From Microdochium bolleyi (lineage: Eukaryota; Ascomycota; Sordariomycetes; Xylariales; Microdochiaceae), in assembly GCA_001566295.1 (NCBI GenBank), contig KQ964251.1, positions 1,183,838 through 1,247,837 of the forward strand: a stretch of DNA of 64,000 nucleotides. The letters run 5' to 3'. This document shows positions 21,555 through 32,796 of the stretch, piece by piece. Within the stretch, counting starts at the first letter, position 1. Each line of letters opens with the position of its first letter. Below the pieces are notes generated by a model. That model made no database searches, was not told where the DNA came from, and worked only from the letters and a program-made list of their open reading frames with translations. The position numbers and the translations under genes were made by a program.

Positions 21555-23420
21555 CTAGGTCCGCTTGTTCCACCACATCCCGTTGAAGCCACGCTGCTCG
21601 AGTTCGCGCCGGGCCGCACCGTCCTGGAACTCATCGGTGTCGGACGCATCGTTGCTGTGACCGCCGCTGGCGATCTTGTGGCTGGGCTCGTTGCCCACGA
21701 TGCGCAGCGCGATCCACATGACGAAGCTGCTGAGGATGCTGATGACAAGGATGCCGATCATGACGAGGTTGCTCTTGCGGTACTGGAGCGGGCCAGGCGC
21801 GGAGTCCGCAGGCCAACCCCGGTAGAGAGCATAGGTGGTCGTGATGCTCCCGAGGTTGCCGAGGCCGGAGACCAGGGCCGAAGCTGCAGCAACACCCACC
21901 TCGCCGTGGCGGCGTTGGAAAATCTCGTTGGACCACACCATACAGGTAGGTACTGTCGGACCAAGCCCGAAACCGACCATCAAGAGACCACCGTATCTAG
22001 CCCAAGGGTTCGAGGTCGGGGCGAAGGTGACGACCAACAGACCAGCAATCTGAATGCAGACGGCAGCCGAGAAGAAGAAGGGCCGGTACCGGTTGAAGCG
22101 GTCCGCGATTGGGGTGACAAGCAAGATAGCGATCAAGTCCATCTGCATATGACGGTTAGTAATCATCGTTCGAGGGATTTTTAAGGGTCAGGTCTCGACT
22201 CACAATCCAGATGGGAGCAAAGAGCAAGCTGAGCTGGACACCGGTAAAGCTGGGGTTGATGGACGAGATAATGACAGTGCCATACAGCTGCGTACCGATG
22301 CCCACGCCGACGACGCCGAAGTACATGAGCGTCAGGGGCCAGAGACGCCAGTCGATGAGCACGCGGCCGAGGTCGCGCATGTTCCACGGTCTCGGGTGGT
22401 ATACACGCCGCAGGTCGGCGTAGTGGATCGCGGCATCCTCGCCGTGGAGCACCTCTGGAGTCGGTGGCAGGAACTTGAACAGTCCCGTGCGCTTCCTCGT
22501 CTCGCCCGGCGGCAGGGGCCTGTCGGGCAGCCACCAGAGCAGGACGACGCCGAGAACGATCGCAACCAGGCCGTACAGCAGGAACATCCACTGGAAACCC
22601 ACGAGGCCACCGATGCCGTCCATGTACTGGAAGCCGGCAGACACGAGGCCGACGGCGGCAGCTGAGACCTGGGCTGCGGTGAAGTAGTAGCCGATGCGCT
22701 TGCCGGTGCGGGAGGGCGGGTAGAAGAGGGTCAGGTAGTACGACATGCCGGGCCACATGCCAGCGATGACAACGCCCAAAATGAAGCGAAGGAGCCTGGA
22801 AACTCGAGCATCAGAATCGCAGCCAAGTGGCAGGTTTGGACAACCCCAAGGGACCAACTTACTTGACACTCCACGCGTCCTTCACAGCCGCGAAGCAGGC
22901 GCCGACGACACCAACGGCGAAGACGATGCGGGCCATCCAGGCGCGGGGACTAAGCTTGGCCATGACGAGGTTGGAGGGCAGGTCGAAGAGGACATAGGCG
23001 ACATAGAAGAGGGCGAGCGCGGTCGAGACGTCCTGCGCGTTGAGCTTCATGACGGACATGAGGTCGTGGCCGACGTTGGCGTTCATCGTCTGCGCCAGGC
23101 CAATGTTGGACCGGATCGCCGAGCACAGGAAGTAGAGCACCCAGAACGCTGTTGGGTGGTGGAGCCGTCAGTTTGGAACGCCGAAAAGAGAGACTGCCGT
23201 GTGAGAATCACATGGGGCACCGGATCATACCTGGGATGATGCGCATGTCAATCTTCCTGTACACTTTCTCGACCCTCGCGACATCGTACTCGACAGCAGG
23301 GCCTGCCGAAGCGGACGCAGTGGCAGCCTCCGTGTCTTGGTGCAGACCACCAGCCGCTGCGCGGGACTCGGCGATGTTGGCTGGCATCTTGCCGTCGTCG
23401 TTTGTGTCGATGGAGGCCAT
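21555..23420 (-). CDS. Dal5/allantoate-permease-like MFS transporter (anion:cation symporter family)
   Basis: Four exons: 23231-23420, 22863-23148, 22204-22795 and 21555-22142, giving 551 residues. It is a plasma-membrane importer of organic anions or vitamins; the exact substrate cannot be told from sequence. Family marks include the KVYRKIDMRIIPG start of the first membrane helix, the NIGLAQTMN loop, FYVAYVLFDLPSNLVMAKLSPRAW covering helix 2 and the following loop, and GVVIAGMWPGMSYYLTLFYPPSRTGKRIGYY in the first half. A central cytosolic loop (ETRKRTGLFKFL to YHPRPWN) separates the halves. The second half carries the WSNEIFQRRHGEVGVAAASAL motif. About twelve hydrophobic segments are visible and the length is normal. 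The start ATG opens MASIDTNDDGK. All donors and acceptors are canonical. No regulator gene is adjacent. Confidence 0.92.
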
Positions 23421-24461
23421 CCTCAGAGAGAGGTCCTGACTCGCGCTGTGCAACCCCGAAGATCGGATGGATGGCAGGGTCGTAGCAGGAAAGAAGCTTA
23501 ATTCGACCTCCGCGAGCCGGCAAGCGAGAAAATCGAGAGCTTTGCTCCACCCCGCACAAGCACCAAGGATCGTGGTGAGCGTGTGTTCGAACAGACAGGC
23601 AACGCAGGGAAGCAGCCAGGGGAGCAGGCTGCCCAGGGACAGGGTCGGAAGCTGCGCGGGGTCTCGCGTGCTCAAAGAATCGCTAGTGGAGAGGTGAGGG
23701 AAGAGGAAGGAGCTCGGAAAGGAAGCCCGTCTTGCGAGAGGTTGTCTCCGGCCTTGGGGGAAGAAAAAAAAGTTTGGGATCCCAGCCTCTCCCACCGAGC
23801 AAAACGCCGATGGTAACCTGCAGTTTCCCACTGTGTCTCGCTCGGTACCATGCTGTCGGCACAAGTACCTATCCGTCCGTACTTGCTTTGGTGCAGGGTC
23901 CCAGATCGGATCTAGCCTTTTGTCGCACTTTGCCTTTAGTCAGTGACTCTACGGGGCGTGGCAGAGGGCCGGACACCACCCCGCCGGAGCAACGGTATCG
24001 GTCCGAGGTCAACGCACAGCATGACAAGACGACCGCAGCGTCATGTCGGCTGATGCTCAGCAGGAGTCAATTCATGATATTCAAGAGCTCAGTGCAAGTC
24101 GTAAGTGCCTGAATGACTGCTGCACCAGGTGTTCTTTGCTCCTGTCTAGGTGGCGGCTATTTTCTACAAATACAATTCTGCCACCCCCCGCAATACCGGG
24201 AACTAAAAAGGAAAGGAAATGGAAGACATGTCGTGGGGTTCGTGGCCATGAACGGGTCCCCCGTAGAAACAGTGGACGCGCCGAATGAAACAATCATAGT
24301 ATGACTGGGACAAGCCAGTGGTGTCGAGCGACCAACGCGCGCGGATAATTTCCTCAACAATGGTGATCTTGGAACGATCCAGGGTATTTCCAATTCTATC
24401 CAACAAGTCTGCTGCACCACCCTCCAAGTAACCAATATTACAGAATATCAAGGGCGAGATC
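23421..24461. promoter_or_regulatory. Upstream region of the Dal5-like transporter
   Basis: This is 1.04 kb between the 3' end of the histone-fold protein gene and the transporter start (tandem, minus strand). It probably holds the transporter promoter. I see no gene. Confidence 0.5.
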
Positions 24462-27400
24462 TTAGAACCCAGAGGTCTTCTTCCGCCGCTCAAAGACGCG
24501 GGAGAGCCCGCTGCTGCTCTGCTGGGGCTCGGGAGGCCCAGGCTTCTGCATCGGGAGCGCTGAAGGCGGCGGTCCCGAGTCGCGAAGAAACGCAGCCAGG
24601 TCGTTCGTCCCGGAGCTTGATGAGACGGCGTCGCGGGGCTCGAATCTCTTCATAGGCACGCGGCCACTTGACTGAGGAGGCCGTGGGGCAGGCGCGTCGA
24701 AGAAACTGCCAAGCTTGTCCGAGTCGGGCGGGATATTGACTGTGATCGGTGTGTATCCCCTGCTGGTCGTAGAAGAAGCTGTGGGGGGAGGACGGGTCTC
24801 AACAGGGGGTTTGTTTGACTGTTTGCTCGAGATTGAGCCGGAGCTGGAGTGTCCATTGGATCTCAGGCGAGCCATCAGATTACTGGCAGACCGCTTCTTA
24901 GGGAGGGTCGGCGGTGTCATCACTGGCGCCGAAACTGGCTCCGGAGGAGGCTCGTAATTCTTCAGAAAGTCGATCAAGCTCTCCTCTTGCTTGGGTTTGG
25001 CCTTCGGCTTCGGCTTCGGCACATCCGCAAAGAGCGCTTCGTCGTCATCCTCGTCACTAAAGTCGATAGCATACGGGTCACGAACTCTTCTTTGCTTTCT
25101 CTGTGGCATCATATCCCCATCGTCAAAGTTGTTGGAGTACTGGGCGGGCTGATTCCGCCCCAGAAGTGCAGTAGACGAGTTCAGAGACGAAGGTGCGGAG
25201 GCCTCAGTGATGGTCGTGGATGCCTGACTATTGCGAACGGGCGCACTCGAGTGGTGGTCATAGTCAGGGGCGGATCGGGGAGGGATAGCTTGCCGCTGCA
25301 CGCGAGCACCATTTCCAGTCGTCGCGGGTGGCCCGCGACGAAGGAAGTCGGCCAACTCGGCGCTGTCACCGTCAGTCACCGTGGCATCTCGGGCTGTTTG
25401 ACGGATGCGGCTGGCAGACTCTGTACGGCCATGGTTGGCATCCCTTGTGGACGTGACCGGCGAGCTTGGCTGACGGAATCCGGAGATGCTGCCACCTGTA
25501 CCAGCACGCTTTGGCGGCGTAGGATCGCCGGGCGGGCCTGTCGATCGGATGAAAGCAGCAAAATCTTGCATAGACTCCCTGGGCACTCTTGCGTCACGCG
25601 CTTGCTGGTTGCCTGCGCTGACTCGGGTCTTGGTCGGAGAGTACTGCCCAGATCGAGGCACAGGTCCATTCAGCTTTCCAGCCGGATTCGATTCAGTCAC
25701 TGGATGCGAGCTCAAGCCATTGGGTTGTGTTGTGGACGACGATCTCTGCACAGAGGATGACCTCGAGCGCTCAAGGAGTTTTGCGTCCTCACTTCTGCGC
25801 CCTTTGGGTCCGACACTGATGCTGTTCTCCGTGCTCGAAGCCTGCAACTTTGATCAGAAAATGATATTATACTTATGATGCGAGTTGAAAGAAGAGCTTA
25901 CACTGATATCGCGCATGTTCTCGGGTGTGAGAGTATATTGCAGGGTCTGGTCGCTGTTCATCAACTCCTCAAAATTGCGTGCCACATTCTGGGGCCGAGG
26001 AGCTGGGGCGGCGTTGCTGGTGCTGAGGGCGCTATTTTCTTCAGTGCCGCGAACAGCACGGAATTTGGAAGCTGCTGGTGACGGCGACTCCGCAACAACC
26101 TGTCGTTGAAGCTTGGGTGACTCCGGTGAGGTCTTGCTTGTCTGTGCTTGGTAGTTTGGCCGACTTGCGTTTCTCTCGGGGAGCGATGGCAGTGGCGACC
26201 GGCGCATGTAGGATGCAGCTCCTGACCTATCGCCCTCCTCCATAGTATTGGTCTTGATGGGCGCAGGATGCGTTGCCGCTTGCTGTGGCGTGGTACTCTT
26301 AGGTGGCCGAGTCCTCTTTGGCGGTATCCCCAATTGAGTCACATCCTGAGCATTGATGGCAGCTGGCACTCCTTGATCATGTCTGCTGCTTGGCTCTTCA
26401 GCAATTGGTGGTGTGGGCATTCGCGGGCTCCTGAGGGCGGCAGCGCTTACAGCCACAGGTGGGCCGCGGGAAGTGCTCCTCTCGGTAGTTTCCACAGAAC
26501 TGTTTCGCGATCTGGTTGTCGGGCTGCGCGATGGCACATCGATGATGCGTGCTGAACGAATGCTACTCGTCCGCACAGGTAGACCAGGAGACGGCATCGC
26601 GCCTTCGGGGGCGCCATAGACAGAGATCCGGGAGGACGTCATGATCTGTGGTTCCTCCTCCAGCTCGTCAGCGACCTCTTTGCCCGAACGCGTTGATGGC
26701 GCTTTGCCAGCGTTTGCGAGGATGCCAGCAGCCACAGCACCGCCCACTACAGACACAACAGCAGCGGCGGCGACAGCCTCGGCCGCGGGCGCACGCGTCG
26801 TATCTGGGACATTCTCTGAAGCAATATCAGCAATCGCAGGGTCCTCTTCAAGACTCGGCTCTTGCTTCTCCTCCGATAGTGACTTTTTGGAGTCGTGCGT
26901 CTCCGCTGTCTCCTTCCTGGCTGGGGAGACACGGCGTCTCCGCGAGGCACCTGGTTGTGACCTAGCCCGAGGACCAGGGTGATAGTGAACGCGGTCTGAA
27001 CGGGGAGTTGCCGTCGAATTCGCAGCTGGTTGTGAGATCGCTTCAGGCTTGCTCACGGTTTCGTCGAGGGACACTGCATCGGCGTCTGGGCTGTCGGACT
27101 CGCCGCGCGGAGCGTCGGTCACCGATCCACGCTGGCTTGTTTGCTGTTCCGCAGACTTGCCGCCTTCAGCTTCTTCGCTGTTCGTTCCAAGTTCCGTATC
27201 TTCGGCAGCTGCTTCAACATTTTCGTTTCTCGTCGGCCTTGGTGGCCAGACGATCATACTGGAAGGTCTCGGGGCTTGGACGAAGTCGTACTCATCCTCG
27301 TCACTCATCTCATCGTCGCTGTGGAACACCAGACCTGGAACCTCGATCTCGTCAACATCTCGAGGAGAGAGCGGCAGCGCGATTTCGGCAGGCTCGGGTG

Positions 27401-28490
27401 TGGCTTCGACGGCTTTGTTGTTTTCTGGCGCATGGTCGTCTGCCGCATCTGCATGGGTATCGGTGTCGCCATTCGCCACTACCAGAGATGTCTGGTTATC
27501 AGTCGCGCTGCTGTCTTGCCTGGCGTGCGACAAGCCAAAGGAGTTGCGAGAGAAAGGACGTGAGAAGTTCTGTTCGGTTGGCGACCTCATCCTCTTCTTC
27601 CATGCGCGCCAGAGCCTCCCAAACGTGCGATCCAGGGCAACACGCTCCATGTCGAGTTCGTCCACGATTATGCGATCGGCGATTTCGCCTGGAGACCGTG
27701 ATCCATCCTTGAGCTCCTTCTCATACTTGAGCCGCAATCTGTTGAATGCAGCTTGGCCGGACACGACCAGTACCTGCTCGCCCATAAATTCCAGTATAGA
27801 TGTCAGGAAGATTGCGACCGCAGGCGAAACCGTCTCGGACAGGATATCGTCGCCATCTCCTCGGAGGTGCTCTTGTTCCATGTAGTAATCCTCGTCTTCT
27901 TCTTCCATATCGCCCAGCGATGAATAGACCATGCAGCGCAGGCGAGTGCGCTTCCATGCGAGCTCGAGGTCCCAGTCGCGAGGCGCCACGGCTGGTATTG
28001 GAGGCTCCAGATCTTCAATGTCTCCACCGCCGAGATATTCTCGAAGCTCCTCGTCTGCATTGTTGATTGCGTCCTGGGCCAATTTAGGCTTCAGGACCTC
28101 GCCGACGGCGGGACGCAAGTCGGCCAGCCTTGTCGATTTCGCGGTAGCAATGATGTTGAAGAGGATGTGGTCAATGAAGCTGTTGGCGAGCAGAAGCGCA
28201 CCCGGTGACACGAGCGCGGTCTCGCCTGAGGGCTCGATGCCGACCTGATCGTACCAGGTCTCCGAGTGCGCATCGTGGTCGTTTGTGACGATTTGCGAGG
28301 CCGCCGAGGCTGCCACGAAGGCGGCCTCGGGCGATACGGCCAGCGGCGCAGACATGAGGCTGTGTGCTATGGTCGAGGGACGGTCGCTGGACGCACTCTG
28401 GGTCCTCGAGTGTGAGTTCTTGGGAGGAGCGACAGGACCGGATGTCGAAGGACTCGCCATGGTCGTCGAATCGGGGTTGAAGGCGGCCAT
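24462..28490 (-). CDS. Large fungal protein with H2B-like and H2A-like histone folds and a repeated FLR-GPP motif
   Basis: Exon 1 is 25902-28490 and exon 2 is 24462-25841 (GTAAGC donor, TGCAG acceptor), giving 1,322 residues. I do not recognise a named orthologue. Residues about 95-152 resemble H2B: LLANSFIDHILFNIIATA matches the H2B helix with NSF, and RPAVGEVLKPKLAQDAI matches its TAV-LLLPGELAKHAV region. Residues about 219-298 resemble H2A: SPAVAIFLTSILEFMGEQVL then VVSGQAA follows the pattern PV-LAAVLEYL-AE-LELAGNAA. An acidic linker joins the two. The rest is long, disordered and Ser/Pro-rich, with one hydrophobic Ala/Val/Gly segment near residues 570-595. Exon 2 carries four copies of a short motif (FIRSTGPP, FLRRGPP, FLKNYEPPP and FLRDSGPPP). 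A chromatin or DNA-linked role is an inference from the folds only. Confidence 0.8.
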
Positions 28491-31400
28491 GATTGGAAGG
28501 TCTTCAGGACCTTGTCGGTAGGGAGAGCCCGGCCTGGCCTGGCACGGGGCAAGACAGCGAACGGGGTGGAACTAATTGCCTTGCGCAGTATGCCTGCACC
28601 CGTACAGTCTGGAGAGTACAGCGAGTACAGTAGCGAAGGAGGACGGCAGGTGCTCGTGGCAGCGGGTCCGTTGTTGCAGGGGGCCACGAAGCCTGTCCCA
28701 CGGAGAGTATTTCCCAGGGATTGAGCCGGTGTGCCTGCCGAAGAGACTGTCGAATGGGGGAGCACAGAAGCCGGCTTCAGGAATGAAGATTAGCTTAAGA
28801 GGTGCAGCGGACTGGGAGGCGGCAGGTCGGCAGGAAAAAGAAAACCACCCACAGTCGCGAGAGACAGCTGCAGAGGATGGGACGGGAATGCTTCTAGTCG
28901 AAAGGGGGGCGGGTGTGGTTAAGGTGAATTGGCCGGATGGGCTGTCGGGAGTCAAGCTGAATCTAGCAAGCTGCTGCTAGCTTAGCTCTGGCTAGTGCTC
29001 AAGTGGGTGTGCCGGGGGTGTGACTGGGGCTGGGCACGCTGAGCAGGACCGCCGCCAGGCCCGATCTTGCGCCTTTGCTTGCACAACGCGGAGGAGCACG
29101 CTCGGAGAAGCGACACTGCCGCTATGTTGTGCACAGAGAGCGTTGCACGACAGGGACGGCGATGTCGCAACAGGACGCTGTACAACTAATTAGCCTGCTG
29201 GAAGGCGAGCACAGTGGTGGGTTGGCGATGGATCGTCTGGGGACCGGTTGATGCAACGCTGCAGGTGTGCCGTCCGTCGTGGCCTGCGAGGGCTGTAGCG
29301 ACACGGTGCGGTGCCAGTGTCGGCTGCCAGTGAAGATTGTCGATGTTGTTCGCACCAGTCCCAAGATCAGATGCTGGCCTTGACGGGCATGGGCCAGTGC
29401 AAGATGATGTCGACCACGACACTGCTCGCGGCTTTGCAATCGGGTGCCGAAGGACAGGATTGGGAGTTTGAGATGGCAAGGTTTCCTCCGCACCTTATTC
29501 GAAGAGGAGGGAGTTGACATCCGCGGCTCCCCACCACAACGGGGAATATAGGTACGCTATCGTACATACCTTTACTCAATCATCCCGGCGGTGCTCCTAG
29601 TACATAAATGCACGATAGCCCACGCTGACATTGGGCACTGCGTACCTTGGGACCGAGGAACCTCGCCGTGGCTGTGGTGGGCAGAGGTGCGTGAGGTGTC
29701 CCCACGTCCCCTATTTCCTGGTGCGCTAGAGTGCCGCTAGGTTCGCGCAGGCGCCAAGTGGTGGCACTGCGCCGTGACGCACGGCTTCACCGTCGCCGGC
29801 AGGGGCTTTACGCACTCCTCCGCACGGCCTCCCACAGCCAAGCAAGCCACTCCCCAGCGTTGCAAACACTGCTCACATCCAGAAGGTTCCCGAGCTGGCA
29901 GCCTCGTGTGCTCGAGCCTGCTCATTGCTCATGGCTCCTGTCCTGAACGGCGCGCTCGGTGTCATGGAGCGAACGAGAGGCTGAGCAGCCGAGCGAACCT
30001 GCGAAGAGGCACGGCATTTCGTCGACGGTGATCCCTTTGCCATCTACCTACGGTACGCAGTAGCAGTGCCTGCGATCGTGGGTCGGGAGAAAAGGGGCAC
30101 GAGGGAGTTTTGACTTTGATGTCCGACAACAGCTGGCGACAAAGCCTGGATGACCTGCAGGGCCCAGCCAGGAACGAAACAGATGATCTGCCGCTCCCAG
30201 ACGGATCGTGCCGGGGGGAGCCTTGTCCCTGTCGCAGCTTCATGTTCACGTAAGTTAACTCAAGCCTAGGGGGTCGCCGAGCTCGCATGGCCACGAGGGC
30301 GTTCCCGCGACAGGACGATGCGGCCGGGTCTTGCAGCAGGGTTCTGGCTTGTGTGGAGCAGATCCGCGCAGGCCAGGGACCGGTTCGGCATGGACAAGAT
30401 GAAGAAGCGTGTGATCCTGGTTGCCAACAGGGGTCTGTGGCCCCATTGCGTCGCTAGCCTCCTCGACTTACTCCGAAATTGAACGAGAAGCGCCCTTTGC
30501 TCCCCTCGCTGGCGTGGAAGATACGAAAAGTTCTTGGGTGCTTCCAGGCTAGCATGTCACAGATGTGTGGCCCGGCTCGGTGTCGGGGTGTGAGGAACCA
30601 AGTGTTCATGCAGGGACATCGTCCCCGACAGAGACGACAGCTACTTTACTCTAAGGTATCGTACCTTAAGGGTAGGTGAGGTAGATTCCCACGCCGGAGC
30701 GCGCCTCAATCCCCAGCCTGAGTGTTCACGAGTCAGCAACGCCTTGTCCGCCGAGACGCATCACCGGCCAGCCAGTGCTTAGTTCCCTCCAGCTCGGTGT
30801 TGGCGCAATGCTCGACCAGGCCATGCCAACCAGTGACGGAATCCCGTCCGGGTCGTGCTTCGAACCGATGGGGACCCCAACCGCGAAGAGCGAGGCCGTC
30901 CGGGTCGCGACACACGGGCGATCAGCATCGCGAGCAAGCTGTCCACATCTCCAGTGGTTCAGAGCGGTGCTGACACTCCGCACGAACAAGAAGGCAGCGC
31001 ACACCAAAGGGAACGCATCCGAGCATGCCTCGCATGCATGCATAAGAGTAAGGTAATCATCGTAAGACGAGGGTCCACCTCGCCCACTCAACCCACTCAA
31101 CCCAAACCTGGGGACCGTCGATCTCGGCCACATGGCAATTTGAGCTCGGGCGCAGCCGGTGGAACCACATGCAGGATCCTCACACCATCGAAGATGCCAA
31201 CCTCCTGGAACCTGCATGCGACATGTACGCCGATGGAGCACCTAATCACATCAGTCACAGCATGCGTGCCGTGTGCGCCGCCAGCCGGGCGAGCCAGCCA
31301 GCGCCTCGCGTCACCGGCGGCCGCTGTCATGTCATGTCCCATACGAGACTGCCGAGACTGCTCACCCGGCGCGAAGAAGATCTACCTAGCCGACGGTCTG

Positions 31401-32796
31401 AGCCTGAGCATTGTTAGCGTCAAGTTAAGGTAGGTAAGTATTCGACATCTACGATGGCTTGCTTTGCCTGCCTGTCTGCCTGCTTTGCCGCTGGCCTATA
31501 CAACTTTCAACGGCCTGGCTTCGCCCAGGCGCGACCAGACTTTCCGCCAGCCAACTCAACTCGGCGCAGTTCGTGTGTTTTAAGCTTTTGGGTTTCCTCC
31601 CCATCGCAGAGGAGACCCGAAGCTATCTCTGACATCATGATTCCCGCAAACTTCAGCCTCGCGCCACAGCCTGTGCGCGCCACCCTCCTGGGAGGCGTGG
31701 AGCGGTCCGCAGTGCGCGCGCGCATGCTGGCCTGCCCGTGTTGATGCGTCTTTGTGTGACGTGTGACGACAGAGAATGTCCTCGAGCCCAAGCCCGAGCC
31801 CAACACCTCTCCTAATGCCCAGATGTCACTTATGTGATAATCACGCGTACCCAGCTTCGTCGACATAATTGACTCTTGCCCCCCCCCCAAAGAGGCCATA
31901 ACATCCCATAGTCGGACCTGGTGAGACCGCCTCGTGCGCACTTCTAATCGCAATTGCAATTGCCACAACGGGAAATGATCGCGACGGCATTGCTATCACT
32001 CTGTTTTGTTTCTTTTCTTTTCCTATCTTAATATCATCCATTAATGTCTTTCCCTGCCTCCTGACTGGCTACACACAATCCGCGCCGCCGAGCCTTGCAT
32101 AGAAATGCGTAGGGTAGGACCAGATACATTAGGGGCAATGTCTCAGAGTTGTATTGTTTCAGTACATCGGGGGAAATTCTGATTTGTCCCGATTGATTAA
32201 TCATGTGCTCTCACATGTAATACATGTGCACAATACATCTCTGTATATATTGCAGATCCCGAGGGGCTGGGAATAACCTGCCAGGGCTGCAGGTGTGAGA
32301 CATGCGTTGACCGGGGCGGCTCCGCCAGCCGCTAGTTAAGCCTGGACGATCGCCGCTGCTGCAGTTGTGGCAGCGTAAAGAGGCCCAAGAGTCCGGTTTC
32401 TAGCCTGTTCGGATCTGTGAGATCTGCCACATTACATTGCTTTCCGCCCTCTGGCGATGACATTTCACCCTGCCAAGACCAGCGCGCAGTAAGATGCAGC
32501 GAGAGGCTGGTGTGAGGAGAGATGGTTGATGTCTTCACAGATGGCTTCTACAATGGCCCGGCGCAGAGCTTGTCTCGTTGTGATCTTGCCTCGGTCCTAT
32601 CAAAGCCCATAAAACTTCAAGCTGCAAGCGCATGCTTGATGGGTGCTTGTTCGTGTTCCCCCGAAACGGTGGTGATGTTTCGCGGTTTCTCTCTTCTGGA
32701 TCCCCGGGATGCAGCTCCGGGAACGCCAGAGCTTTGTGATTTCTTTCCTCGGAGGTAGCTCAGGAGGCCGAGCACGGCGAATGAGAGGCATGGAGC
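28491..32796. other. 4.3-kb gap without a supported gene
   Basis: It lies upstream of the histone-fold protein gene and downstream of the Zn2Cys6 regulator, both on the minus strand. Open frames here are short, overlap on both strands and show no domain, repeat unit or splice-linked series. Visible features are a 7-bp-arm palindrome at 30652-30668, several TAGGTA/TACCTA words (for example near 30050, 30670, 31383 and 31428), a run of nine C at 31880-31888, and CATGTG/CACATG pairs at 32202-32230. I see no transposon ends. Confidence 0.5.
30652..30668. repeat. Short palindrome TAAGGTA-TCG-TACCTTA
   Basis: Perfect 7-bp arms (30652-30658 and 30662-30668) flank a 3-base centre. It is followed directly by more GGTAGGTGAGGTAG sequence. 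It lies in the gene-free 4.3-kb stretch. Confidence 0.7.

Noticed and set aside
30726..31433. Overlapping frames of 171 and 192 codons on both strands in the 4.3-kb gap
   Set aside because: They overlap each other, show no domain and no codon pattern like the neighbouring genes.
31880..31888. Run of nine C
   Set aside because: A plain homopolymer with no flanking structure, and a likely spot for sequencing slippage.
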